A stretch of 35,902 bases of DNA from an uncultured Lachnospiraceae bacterium (GTDB taxonomy: Bacteria > Bacillota > Clostridia > Lachnospirales > Lachnospiraceae), in contig CALWRQ010000013.1 of assembly GCA_944383965.1 (NCBI GenBank), forward strand, positions 1 to 35,902, given 5' to 3'. Shown piece after piece: positions 8,336-16,716 of this stretch. Below the pieces are notes generated by a model, which ran no database searches, was not told the origin of the DNA, and saw nothing but the letters and a program-made list of their open reading frames with translations. The position numbers were made by a program, and so were the translations under genes. Every line of letters begins with the position of its first letter. The first letter of the stretch is position 1.

Positions 8336-8437
8336 GTTTCGGTTCTCCTCCTGTACTTGAAATCGGGGGACGCCGCAGGGCTGCAGACACTTCCTCCCCC
8401 TCCCTCACGTCTCCGCCGGCTAATACTCCTGTTATAA

Positions 8438-8466
8438 AAGCGCAGACTCCGCGGGAATCTGCGCTT
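8438..8466 (-). terminator. Hairpin ending the priA-to-ECF run, overlapping the serS start site
   Basis: On the minus strand AAGCGCAGA, an 11-base loop and TCTGCGCTT form a perfect 9-bp stem followed by TTTATAAC, a short T tract. It lies 38 bases after the ECF gene stop and can end that unit. It also begins at the predicted serS transcription start, so a transcript from the serS promoter would carry this hairpin at its 5' end and have to read through it. Confidence 0.6.
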
Positions 8467-8467
8467 G

Positions 8468-8496
8468 ATTATACTACAAAACCGGGACAAATTAAA
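8468..8496 (-). promoter_or_regulatory. Promoter of serS
   Basis: A perfect -10 (TATAAT, minus strand, 8468-8473) is preceded by a 17-base spacer and a weak -35 TTTAAT (8491-8496). It sits between the ECF gene stop and the serS leader, so serS and the two genes after it form their own unit. Confidence 0.6.
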
Positions 8497-8504
8497 GCCC
8501 TTTT

Positions 8505-9101
8505 CTATTTTATGTGAAAAAAGATCCCCGTACGGATCAGGATCGGACGCAGAGCTGTATAAACCGCCGTCACCACAACCATCCCCGCTACGGCATTTAC
8601 AAATGTCACACCGGCCGCCCAGGTCGTCATGATCTTCGCCGCAGGCTCCGGAATCCCCAGAATCAGATTCTTGTACAGATATCCCACCACAGGATCTGCA
8701 ATCACATTAAATCCCAGAGCCAGAGCAGAAGAGATCACCGTCCATTTCATAATATATCTGCTGTCATGTGCCTCTGTGATATGGGCAATCCTGTGTGCCA
8801 CAAAGCCTGCAATCAGGCCGATGCAGAATTTCAGAATAAATGTCTTTGGCGCGCTGGTCACATATACCGGATCCATCAGATCCGCCACGGTCATGCCCAA
8901 GGCTCCTGCCACCCCGCCGTAAACGCCTCCCAGAAGAAGCGCTGCCAGCACACAGAACGCGTTGCCCACATGCAGAGCTACAAAGTCTCCTCCCATAGTG
9001 GGAATGGGAATCTTCAAAAATGTAAAACACACATAGCAAAGAGCCGCCATCAGGCCTGTCAGCACTACCTTATACAGTTTTTCATTCTCTTGTCTTTTCA
9101 T
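8505..9101 (-). CDS. ECF transporter S component, substrate unknown
   Basis: This 198-residue, very hydrophobic protein has about six membrane helices and the look of an energy-coupling-factor S component: VVLTGLMAALCYV in helix 1, then a GGDFVALHVGNAFCVLAALL stretch and GGVYGGVAGALGMTVADLMDP. S components bind a vitamin or metal and dock on a shared EcfT-EcfA module, which is not in this window. I start it at the ATG at 9101, because that follows AGGAGTGGATCGT; the longer frame from 9125 has no good site. The gene follows thiN by 76 bases. A thiazole or thiamine-type substrate is conceivable from that neighbour, but no TPP riboswitch is present and other vitamins are equally possible. A weak promoter (TTTAAA, 17, TAAGAT) lies in the gap. 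Confidence 0.8.
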   Translation of the reverse strand: MKRQENEKLYKVVLTGLMAALCYVCFTFLKIPIPTMGGDFVALHVGNAFCVLAALLLGGVYGGVAGALGMTVADLMDPVYVTSAPKTFILKFCIGLIAGFVAHRIAHITEAHDSRYIMKWTVISSALALGFNVIADPVVGYLYKNLILGIPEPAAKIMTTWAAGVTFVNAVAGMVVVTAVYTALRPILIRTGIFFHIK

Positions 9102-9177
9102 ACGATCCACTCCTGTCCGTTTCATTCTGTCCTGCTTATCTTATGGCAGAAGTGGATTGTTTTAAATATCCAGTTTG

Positions 9178-9852
9178 CTAATTTTTGACCAGTCCAGTTG
9201 TCTGATCCCCGGATTCCACACACAGCAGAACCCCTTCCCGGAAACAGATGGAGCCCTGATCCTCCTCCAGCTCGTTGCTGAGACACAGACATGGGCCGAT
9301 GCAGATGTCCCGGTCTGTCAGGGGATATTTGAATCCTCTGAGAGTAATTCCCTTTACATCCATGGTAAGGGGCAGAAACGAGACATACTTGCCCCAGAGT
9401 TCTTCTTTCCGGAACGTTCTTCCTTCCAGCAGCACACTGATCCGGTTCTGAGGATCTACAATATATGCCTGCGCCCCTTTTTCTGCCGCATAATAGAGAA
9501 GGTGGACATTTCCGAGAGCATGGTCAAACCGTCCTCCCAGTGCCCCCAAAATCACCAGTTCTCTGCAGCCGGCTTCCAGGGCTTTCGTCACCGCCAGTTC
9601 CGTATCCGTCTCATCCTTTTCCGGCTTGTGAATTTCCCAGGCGATTTCCTTTCTGGCATGGCCTTCCTCCAGGGACCGGGGATCGGCAGAATCAAAATCC
9701 CCTACTGCCGCATCGATGGGAAGTCCCAGTTCCAGAGCTTTGCCCAGGCCGGAATCCACTGCAATCACCATATCGAACTTCTGTCTGTCCGTAAAGCTTC
9801 TGCAGAACTCCGGATCCAGGCTGCCTCCGGAGATCAGAAGGGCTCTTTTCAT
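9178..9852 (-). CDS. thiN: Thiamine pyrophosphokinase
   Basis: ThiN transfers pyrophosphate from ATP to thiamine, giving the active cofactor TPP. The 224-residue product carries the family motifs AVDSG (31-35), GDFDS (51-55), KDETDTELA (79-87) and GGRFDHALGN (106-115). The ATG overlaps the rpe stop by four bases, so the two are translationally coupled. In Bacillus subtilis the equivalent gene (yloS) also follows prpC, prkC, cpgA and rpe, so the position is a conserved Firmicutes arrangement rather than a local thiamine operon. Confidence 0.95.
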   Translation of the reverse strand: MKRALLISGGSLDPEFCRSFTDRQKFDMVIAVDSGLGKALELGLPIDAAVGDFDSADPRSLEEGHARKEIAWEIHKPEKDETDTELAVTKALEAGCRELVILGALGGRFDHALGNVHLLYYAAEKGAQAYIVDPQNRISVLLEGRTFRKEELWGKYVSFLPLTMDVKGITLRGFKYPLTDRDICIGPCLCLSNELEEDQGSICFREGVLLCVESGDQTTGLVKN

Positions 9853-10526
9853 ACGTCCGCCTCCGCCTGTTCGTACTTATCAAAGATATCCATGAAACGC
9901 CTTGTATTGGCAGTCACATCTCCTTTGAATACTGCAGAACCTGCCACAAAGATATTGGCTCCTGCCCGGATCAGTTCTTCCACATTGTCCGGAGTAACTC
10001 CTCCGTCCACCTGAATGTCCAGGGAAAGTCCCCTTCTGTCTGCCTCCGCTCTCAGCTCTCTTACCTTATCCAGGGCATAGGGGATAAACTTCTGTCCTCC
10101 GAATCCAGGATTTACGGACATGATCAGAGCCATATCCAGTTCCGGAAGAATATGCTTCAGAGTGGAAACGGGAGTGGCCGGATTGAGAGCCACCGCCGCT
10201 TTCAGCCCGGCTTCCCGGATCTGGTTCACCGTCCGGTCCAGATGGACACAGGCTTCCTGATGAACGCAGATCAAGTCTGCTCCTGCCCTCTTGATATCTT
10301 CCACATATCTTCCCGGTTCCTCAACCATCATATGCACGTCAAATACCAGATCCGTACAGCCACGAAGGCTGGACAGCACCGGCATTCCGAACGAAATGCT
10401 GGGCACGAATGCCCCATCCATCACATCCAGGTGGAGGTATTTTGCCCCCGCCTCTTCAATTGCCCTGATCTGCGCAGCCAGATTCTTGAAATCCGCTGCC
10501 AGCAGGGACGGCGCTAAAATCAGCAT
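9849..10526 (-). CDS. rpe: Ribulose-phosphate 3-epimerase
   Basis: Rpe interconverts ribulose 5-phosphate and xylulose 5-phosphate in the pentose phosphate pathway. The 225-residue TIM barrel begins MLILAPSLLAADF and has LHLDVMDGAFVPSISFG with metal ligands H32 and D34, H65 in FDVHMM, MSVNPGFGGQ, and QVDGGV with the distal aspartate. The length is normal. The ATG at 10526 follows AAAGGAGATATTAGAC, which overlaps the end of rsgA. The 3' end overlaps thiN by four bases. Confidence 0.97.
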   Translation of the reverse strand: MLILAPSLLAADFKNLAAQIRAIEEAGAKYLHLDVMDGAFVPSISFGMPVLSSLRGCTDLVFDVHMMVEEPGRYVEDIKRAGADLICVHQEACVHLDRTVNQIREAGLKAAVALNPATPVSTLKHILPELDMALIMSVNPGFGGQKFIPYALDKVRELRAEADRRGLSLDIQVDGGVTPDNVEELIRAGANIFVAGSAVFKGDVTANTRRFMDIFDKYEQAEADV

Positions 10527-10528
10527 GT

Positions 10529-11407
10529 CTAATATCTCCTTTTGTCCTTCAGCTCCTGATACATGAGCCGGTAATTTTCATAACGGCTTTTTCCGATTTC
10601 TCCCCGTTCTGCCGCATCCTTCACGCCGCAGACCTTTTCTCCCATGTGAACGCAGCCCAGAAATCTGCAGCCGTCTTCCCATCGGGCAAACTCAGGGAAA
10701 TAGTCCTTCAGCTCTGCTGCCTCCATATCCTCGATATACATAGAGGAGAAGCCCGGTGTATCCATCATATAAGTATCCTCTCCAAGAGAGAACAACTCTG
10801 TATGGCGGGTGGTGTGCTTTCCTCTCTGTATTTTTTCACTGATACTGCCCGTTTCCATAGCAGCCGCAGGAAACAGTGCATTCGTCAGGGAAGACTTCCC
10901 AACTCCTGAAGGACCGGCAAGTACGGTTGTTTTTCCTTTCAGACGCTCTCTGATCCGATCCAGGCCCGTTCCCTCCCGCGCACTGATAAAGCACACTTCA
11001 TAGCCGGCCGTCTCATAAGCGAACCGATAACACTCCTCTTCTCCCTCTCCTTTCAGATCCGACTTGTTGAAGCAGATGATCACAGGTACCTGCTGAGCCT
11101 CCATCATCACCAGAAAGCGGTCCAGCAGGTTAAGATTGGGTTCCGGATGGGTCAGGGCAAACACTACCAGCGCCTGATCCACATTGGCTGCTGCCGGACG
11201 GATCAGCGCATTCTTTCTGGGAAGTATGGCTGTAATATTCCCTTCCAGGTCTTTCTCATCCAGCAGATCAAATTCCACATCATCTCCTACCAGAGGCTTC
11301 ACTCCCCTGCTTCGGAACACTCCCTTCGCCCTGCACTGGACAATCATGTTCTTTCCGTCATGGACGTAATAAAATCCCGCAATTCCTTTTATGATCTTTC
11401 CTTTCAT
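10529..11407 (-). CDS. rsgA: Small ribosomal subunit biogenesis GTPase RsgA
   Basis: RsgA is a circularly permuted GTPase that checks late 30S subunit assembly. The 292-residue product has an N-terminal OB fold (about 1-70), then the permuted G motifs in the order NKSD (114-117), GPSGVGKS (165-172) and DTPGF (216-220), and a zinc site with C247, C252, H254 and C260. The gene starts six bases after the prkC stop, with GGGGTGACAGAAG before the ATG. Its B. subtilis counterpart CpgA is a PrkC substrate encoded at the same place in the operon, so a regulatory link here is likely (inference). Confidence 0.96.
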   Translation of the reverse strand: MKGKIIKGIAGFYYVHDGKNMIVQCRAKGVFRSRGVKPLVGDDVEFDLLDEKDLEGNITAILPRKNALIRPAAANVDQALVVFALTHPEPNLNLLDRFLVMMEAQQVPVIICFNKSDLKGEGEEECYRFAYETAGYEVCFISAREGTGLDRIRERLKGKTTVLAGPSGVGKSSLTNALFPAAAMETGSISEKIQRGKHTTRHTELFSLGEDTYMMDTPGFSSMYIEDMEAAELKDYFPEFARWEDGCRFLGCVHMGEKVCGVKDAAERGEIGKSRYENYRLMYQELKDKRRY

Positions 11408-11413
11408 CTTCTG

Positions 11414-13561
11414 TCACCCCAGCGGAAAAAACTGCACTGTATAGGATTTGAGCACTTCCTGAGTATCTGCATTTACAATCTCCACTTCTCCCGTATCCAC
11501 GCCGGAAGCCCCTTCTATATTGGAAAAGCTTACAGGCACCAGAGTGGAACCGTTGATCACCGTAGCCGGCATAAGCGGTGTATACTGAGCCGTTCCGTCC
11601 ACGATCTGCTTCAGACGGATCAGAATACGAAGCTGTACGCTGCCGGAACCGGGTCCGATCAGATAGCTGGGGTCAAAGGTTGTATTAATAGCTCCCACAT
11701 ACCTCTGAGACGAATCGCTGGACGGGCCCGCGCTTACCGTATAGCCCACCGGGCTTCCCCTGAGAATAGCCGTTCCTCTTGAGACCTCCTGCCCCATGAT
11801 ACTTCCTTTTTCCACGCTGGAGCTGTTATCAAATGTAACTTTTCCTGGTTCCAGCCCCGCTTCGGTCAGAAGCTGAAGGGCTTCCTCCTCTGTTTTATTC
11901 AGAAGATCCGGTACCACCGTCATCTCCTGCTCCGGACCGTCGCTGATCACTACCGATACTGTGTCCCCTGCTTTTACTGTCTGAGGAGTACAGCTGATGA
12001 TCTTTCCCGCTTCTACCGTGTCGTCATACTGATGCTGGAAGCTGGCTGTAATCTGGTTCGCCGCGAAAAAGTCCTTCGCCTCCTGCTCCGTCATATTCAT
12101 GACGCCAAGTGCCGTCAGGTCCAGTTTGTCAGATCCAAGACTGGCCGTGAGCTTTACTTTGGAATATCTCTCCACAGATGCCCCTTCTTCCTGTTCCTGG
12201 CTGATTACGATACCCTTTTCTGCTGTATCATCATATACCTCCTCCCATACAGGCACAAGATCATGCTCTGCCAGGATCTTTTCCGCTTCATCCATGGTAT
12301 AGCCGGTTACTTTGGGCATTACGGTGGCTGTGGAACTGTCTGTCGCTTCCTCACTGGTCACCTCCACCGCTTCCGTCTGCCGTTCCGTTCCCTGATTAAA
12401 GATCCCGCTGACCCGTACAAGCACAGCAATCACTCCCACCACAAACACAACAGCTACCAGAATTCCCAGACCGGTCAGCAGTTTTTCCAGCTGCGGATTC
12501 ACATCCTCTGCCGTATCCTTTTTCTTTTCCGGTGAAGGTCCTTTTCTTTTCTCTTCTTCTTTTTCCGGCTGAACCGTCTGTTCTCTGGGAGGCTTTACCT
12601 GCCGGCCGATCTCCGGCTCCTGCTTTTCCTCCTGATGCCTGCCTCTGCTGCCCTGGCGGATCTGGCTCAGTTCCTCCTCACTGATGGGAACCGTCTTGGC
12701 CGTATTGTCCGGCTGCTGCTCCGGTTCTACAAAGTCCTTATCCGGCTCCAGCAGCGCCCGCCGGAGGTCAGCGATCACCTCTCCCATGGACTGATACCGA
12801 TATTCCGGTTTTTTCTCCGTACATTTCAGAATGATCTTTTCCAGGCTTACCGGCACCTCCGGATTCAGCTCCGCCGGTGAGCTCATGGGCGTTTCCAGAT
12901 GCGCCAGTGCCACCGTCACCGTGTTGTCCCCTTCAAACGGAACTTTTCCGGTAACCATCTCATACATGGTCACGCCAAAAGAATAGATGTCGCTCCTCGT
13001 ATCACAGTATCCTCCTCTGGCCTGTTCCGGAGAAATGTAGTGTACAGACCCCACAGCCGAAGCACTGACCGTCTGTGAGGAGGCCGCTCTGGCAATGCCG
13101 AAATCCGCCACCTTCACCTTTCCGTCCATGGAAATAATGATATTCTGCGGCTTGATATCCCGATGTACGATTCCGCTCTCATGGGCCGCCTCGATTCCCT
13201 GAGCGACCTGAATCGCAATTCCGATCGCCTCTCTGACTCCAAGCATCCCCTTTTTCCGGATATAGCTTTTGAGCGTGATTCCTTCCACCAGTTCCATTAC
13301 GATGAAATGAAGTTCTCCTTCATCCACCACGTCATAAACATTTACAATATTCGGGTGGGACAGTCTGGCCGCCGCCTGCGCTTCCATCTTAAATTTATCT
13401 ACAAAAGAAGCGTCTGAGCGGAACTCCTCCTTGAGAACTTTGACGGCCACCATTCGGTTGAGCTTATGACATTTTGCCCGATATACGTCGGACATTCCTC
13501 CGGAGCCGATCTTTCCCAGAATCTCATACCGGTCCTGTAAAAACGTTCCCGTGCGCAGCAT
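11414..13561 (-). CDS. prkC: Ser/Thr protein kinase with PASTA domains
   Basis: This membrane kinase senses wall fragments or lipid II outside the cell and phosphorylates wall, division and translation proteins inside. From the ATG at 13561 the 715-residue product has a kinase domain with GSGGMS (19-24), K41, HRDIKPQN (133-140) and DFG (153-155). A charged linker follows, then one membrane span (about 361-383), three PASTA repeats (about 413-476, 479-542, 546-612) and a further 100-residue beta-rich C-terminal segment. I prefer this ATG to the longer frame at 13582 because GGAGGTGGGATAAG precedes it and homologues begin here. It starts one base after the PP2C stop. An extended tail beyond the last PASTA repeat is present. 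Confidence 0.96.
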   Translation of the reverse strand: MLRTGTFLQDRYEILGKIGSGGMSDVYRAKCHKLNRMVAVKVLKEEFRSDASFVDKFKMEAQAAARLSHPNIVNVYDVVDEGELHFIVMELVEGITLKSYIRKKGMLGVREAIGIAIQVAQGIEAAHESGIVHRDIKPQNIIISMDGKVKVADFGIARAASSQTVSASAVGSVHYISPEQARGGYCDTRSDIYSFGVTMYEMVTGKVPFEGDNTVTVALAHLETPMSSPAELNPEVPVSLEKIILKCTEKKPEYRYQSMGEVIADLRRALLEPDKDFVEPEQQPDNTAKTVPISEEELSQIRQGSRGRHQEEKQEPEIGRQVKPPREQTVQPEKEEEKRKGPSPEKKKDTAEDVNPQLEKLLTGLGILVAVVFVVGVIAVLVRVSGIFNQGTERQTEAVEVTSEEATDSSTATVMPKVTGYTMDEAEKILAEHDLVPVWEEVYDDTAEKGIVISQEQEEGASVERYSKVKLTASLGSDKLDLTALGVMNMTEQEAKDFFAANQITASFQHQYDDTVEAGKIISCTPQTVKAGDTVSVVISDGPEQEMTVVPDLLNKTEEEALQLLTEAGLEPGKVTFDNSSSVEKGSIMGQEVSRGTAILRGSPVGYTVSAGPSSDSSQRYVGAINTTFDPSYLIGPGSGSVQLRILIRLKQIVDGTAQYTPLMPATVINGSTLVPVSFSNIEGASGVDTGEVEIVNADTQEVLKSYTVQFFPLG

Positions 13562-13562
13562 C

Positions 13563-14300
13563 TTATCCCACCTCCTTTTCAAAATCTGCCAGAATCACGG
13601 TGATATTGTCTCTGCCTCCGTTGGCGTTGGCCAGTTCCACCAGCCGCCGGCTTTTCTGCTCCAGTGTTCCTTCTCCCGAAACAACCGCTGCTATGGACTC
13701 ATTATCAACCATATTTGTCAGGCCATCCGAGCACAGCAGAACCTGGTCTCCCTGTTCCAGGTCTACTTCAAAAAAATCTGCTTCTACCCGTTCGGTCATT
13801 CCTGCAGCCCGGGTAATAATATTTTTCTGGCTCAGATATTCTCGGCTGCCCCGGGTCATTTTCCCTGCAGCTACCATTTCTTCCACATAGGAATGATCCT
13901 TCGTCACCTGATACGCTTTTCCTTTCCGGATCAGGTACAGGCGGCTGTCTCCGATATTGGCCACGTAAAGAATGCCGTCTTCCGCAGAGGCTCCTACCAG
14001 GGTCGTTCCCATTCCGCTCAGTTCTTCCTTCTCCACTGCTTCCCGGTACAGTTCCCGGTTTACCTTGCGGATCGCCTTTTCCAGAACAGCCACCGGAGCC
14101 TTGGATTCAGAAGCCTTTACCTCTTCCACGATATTCTGGATCAGAAATCGGGATGCGTAATCTCCCGCTTTATGACCGCCCATTCCGTCAGCCACCAGGA
14201 ACAGGTTCTCCAGCGGACCGACAGGATCCGGCGATGCAAACACAAAATCCTGATTCATGCTGCGCAGCATTCCCATATCTGTCAGTGCGAAAGCTCCCAT
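13563..14300 (-). CDS. prpC: PP2C-type Ser/Thr protein phosphatase
   Basis: This phosphatase reverses PrkC phosphorylation. The 245-residue product has the PP2C metal-binding motifs in order: ALTDMGMLRSMNQD near the start, LVADGMGGHKAGD, NIGDSRLYL, LLCSDGL and GGRDNITVIL. The ATG at 14300 follows GAAAGGAGGGCTGACGGAA and lies six bases after the rlmN stop; the longer frame from 14351 would overlap rlmN without a good site. It is immediately followed by prkC, the standard phosphatase-kinase pair of Firmicutes. Confidence 0.95.
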   Translation of the reverse strand: MGAFALTDMGMLRSMNQDFVFASPDPVGPLENLFLVADGMGGHKAGDYASRFLIQNIVEEVKASESKAPVAVLEKAIRKVNRELYREAVEKEELSGMGTTLVGASAEDGILYVANIGDSRLYLIRKGKAYQVTKDHSYVEEMVAAGKMTRGSREYLSQKNIITRAAGMTERVEADFFEVDLEQGDQVLLCSDGLTNMVDNESIAAVVSGEGTLEQKSRRLVELANANGGRDNITVILADFEKEVG

Positions 14301-14305
14301 TTCCG

Positions 14306-15349
14306 TCAGCCCTCCTTTCTGTCCATATAGCTTTTTCTCAGCTGGCCGCATGCACCTCCGATGTCTCTTCCCATCTCCCGGCGTACGGTCACATTCAGTC
14401 CCCGCTTTTCCAGATGATTTTTAAATGCCTCCACAGCCTTCCGGTTGGACTGCACGTAGTTCCTTTCTTTAATCGGGTTAACGGGTATCAGATTCACATG
14501 ACCATGACAGTCTCCGATCAGCCGGGCCAGAGCCTCTGCTTCCTCCAGGTTGTCATTCACGCCCTTTACCAGGCTGTATTCAAAGGTCAGTCTTCTGCCG
14601 GTTCGCTCAAAATAATAGCGGCAGGCATCCAGCACATCTGCCAGACCATACCGGTTGGCAATGGGCATCAGTGTCTTTCTCACCTGATCGTTGGGAGCAT
14701 GCAGGGAAAGTGCCAGTGTAATGGTCAGATCCTCATCCGCAAGCTTCCTGATCTCCGGTACCAGTCCACAGGTAGAAACCGTGATGTTTCTCTGGCTGAT
14801 ATTCAGCCCGTCCGGCGAGCTCAGCAGGCGGATAAACCGGACCACATTGTCATAGTTGTCCATCGGTTCCCCCGATCCCATCACCACCACATTGGCTACC
14901 CGTTCTCCCGTGTCCCGCTGGATCCGGTAAATCTGTTCCAGTATCTCTGACGGACGGAGGTTTCTCTCCAGTCCGTCCAGGGTAGATGCACAGAACCGGC
15001 ACCCCATGCGGCATCCGACCTGAGAAGACACACATACGGAATTTCCATGCTTATATCGCATGAGCACACTCTCGATCACATTTCCGTCTTCCAGGCGGAA
15101 CAGATACTTTCTGGTCCCGTCCACTGCCGATATTTTCACATCTACCGGTTCCAGAACCGTCCATATGTACTCCCTGGAGATCCTCTCTCTCAGTTCCTTC
15201 GAGAGGTTTGTCATTTCCTCCGGATCTGCCGCCAGCTTCTGGTGCATCCACTGATACAGCTGCCTGGCCCGGAAGGGCTTTTCTCCCATGGCAGCCAGCT
15301 CTTCCGTAAGTTCTGCCAGCGTCATGGATTTCAGGTCTTTCTTTTCCAT
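14306..15349 (-). CDS. rlmN: Dual-specificity 23S rRNA/tRNA methyltransferase RlmN
   Basis: RlmN is a radical SAM enzyme that makes 2-methyladenosine at A2503 of 23S rRNA and A37 of some tRNAs. From the ATG at 15349 the 347-residue product has the iron-sulfur motif CRMGCRFC (C113, C117, C120), the VVMGSGEPMDNYDNV region that binds SAM, and the conserved C-terminal cysteine in GGACGQL (about 334) that takes part in the ping-pong methyl transfer. The start follows AAAGGAGCATTGAACCGT and is five bases after the rsmB stop; the longer frame from 15376 overlaps rsmB. The absence of the Cfr-specific features and the operon position argue against Cfr. Confidence 0.96.
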   Translation of the reverse strand: MEKKDLKSMTLAELTEELAAMGEKPFRARQLYQWMHQKLAADPEEMTNLSKELRERISREYIWTVLEPVDVKISAVDGTRKYLFRLEDGNVIESVLMRYKHGNSVCVSSQVGCRMGCRFCASTLDGLERNLRPSEILEQIYRIQRDTGERVANVVVMGSGEPMDNYDNVVRFIRLLSSPDGLNISQRNITVSTCGLVPEIRKLADEDLTITLALSLHAPNDQVRKTLMPIANRYGLADVLDACRYYFERTGRRLTFEYSLVKGVNDNLEEAEALARLIGDCHGHVNLIPVNPIKERNYVQSNRKAVEAFKNHLEKRGLNVTVRREMGRDIGGACGQLRKSYMDRKEG

Positions 15350-15354
15350 ACGGT

Positions 15355-16716
15355 TCAATGCTCCTTTTTGTCCCATTCTTCCCCGCCCCTTCTCCGGAAC
15401 AGGGCAATGAAAAATCCATCACAGGGATATTTTCCAGGCAGCAGCTGGATCCATCCCTCTTTCATGGACGGCTCTGAAATTTCAGAACCAAGCCGCCCGC
15501 TTATATCCACCGGATCAAAGGGAAACCGTTCTCTGAACCAGGCTGCATTTTCCTGATTTTCCAGAATGTCCACCGTACAGGTGGAATACAGAAGCAGCCC
15601 GCCCGGTTTCACGTACTGCCAGACTACAGACAGAATGTCTCTCTGAAGAGCAGCCAGATCCTCCAGATCCTTTTCCCCGATCCGATATTTGATATCCGGC
15701 TTTTTTCCGATGATTCCCAGTCCGGAGCAGGGAAGATCCGCAATTACCAGATCTGCCTGCTCCACAGACTCTTCTTTCCGTTCCAGCGCATCCCATACTT
15801 CCGTCCGGATATTCTTCACTCCTGCCCTTTCTGCGTTTTCTTCAATCAGCGCCACTTTCTGCCAGGTCAGGTCCCGCGCCTCCACCAGGCCGGTCCCCTT
15901 CATCAAGTCTGCCAGATGCAGGCTTTTTCCTCCCGGCGCACTGCATACATCAATAATGTGACTGCCCGGCTGAGGTGCCGCCAGTCTGCCGACAAAATAG
16001 GAGCTGGTATCCTGAACCTGGATCCAGCCTTTAGCAAAGGCTTCCAGCCCCTCCAGATAATCATAATCCTGAAGAATCAGAAGGTCCTCTCCATAAGGAG
16101 AACGCTCTGCCTCAGCTCCCTGAGCCCTCAGAGAGCCGAGAACTTCATCCGGAGAAGCCAGCTCCCGGTTACACCGCACTGTGGTTCCCCGCTCTTCCAG
16201 AAAGGCCTTCATCATTCCCTCTGCCGTCTCCCGGCCGTAGTCTCTCTCCCAGCGGTCGATCAACCACTGAGGCATGGAATATTTCAGGGATGGCTCCCGG
16301 AAATCAAATTCTTCCTTTCTTCTGGACACGGACCGGAGTACGCCGTTCACAAATCCCTTCAGGCCTGCAAACTTTCTCCGGACAGCCAGTTTTACCGCCT
16401 CATTGCAAACTGCTGAATCCGGAACACGATCCATAAACAGGATCTGATAGGCACTCATGCGGAGGAGTGTACGGATAAACGGTTTCATTTTCTTTACCGG
16501 AACAGCCGAACACATGGAAAGAGCCTGATCAATAGGCAGAAGCCGTTCTATGGTACCGTCGGTGACCCGGGTAATGAAGGCTCTCTCCTGTTTTTCCAGA
16601 TACTGATATTTAAAAAGGGCGCGGGAGAGTGCCACATGAACGAACGCACCGTTCTCCAGCACCTCCGTGAGCACATCCAGCGCAATCTCCCGCCCGTTAT
16701 TTTCCTTAGTTGTCAC
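15355..16716 (-). CDS. rsmB: 16S rRNA (cytosine-967-C5)-methyltransferase RsmB
   Basis: RsmB methylates C967 of 16S rRNA. The product has an N-terminal NusB-like RNA-binding domain (about 1-140) and a C-terminal SAM-dependent domain with SAPGGKS (259-265), DLPCSG with C330, and STC with the catalytic C380. I place the start at the GTG at 16716 (453 residues), because GGAGGAAGAGACC directly precedes it; the longest frame begins at a TTG at 16731 inside that ribosome binding site. The start overlaps the end of the zinc peptidase gene by 11 bases. It is followed by rlmN, so two rRNA methyltransferases are co-expressed. Confidence 0.95.
   Translation of the reverse strand: MTTKENNGREIALDVLTEVLENGAFVHVALSRALFKYQYLEKQERAFITRVTDGTIERLLPIDQALSMCSAVPVKKMKPFIRTLLRMSAYQILFMDRVPDSAVCNEAVKLAVRRKFAGLKGFVNGVLRSVSRRKEEFDFREPSLKYSMPQWLIDRWERDYGRETAEGMMKAFLEERGTTVRCNRELASPDEVLGSLRAQGAEAERSPYGEDLLILQDYDYLEGLEAFAKGWIQVQDTSSYFVGRLAAPQPGSHIIDVCSAPGGKSLHLADLMKGTGLVEARDLTWQKVALIEENAERAGVKNIRTEVWDALERKEESVEQADLVIADLPCSGLGIIGKKPDIKYRIGEKDLEDLAALQRDILSVVWQYVKPGGLLLYSTCTVDILENQENAAWFRERFPFDPVDISGRLGSEISEPSMKEGWIQLLPGKYPCDGFFIALFRRRGGEEWDKKEH

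Noticed and set aside
8336..8504. T-box riboswitch for serS
   Set aside because: The leader is too short and no T-box sequence (AGGGTGGNACCGCG type) or stem I with a serine specifier is visible.
9102..9177. TPP riboswitch before the ECF gene
   Set aside because: No CTGAGA or similar thi-box sequence, and the gap is too short for the fold.
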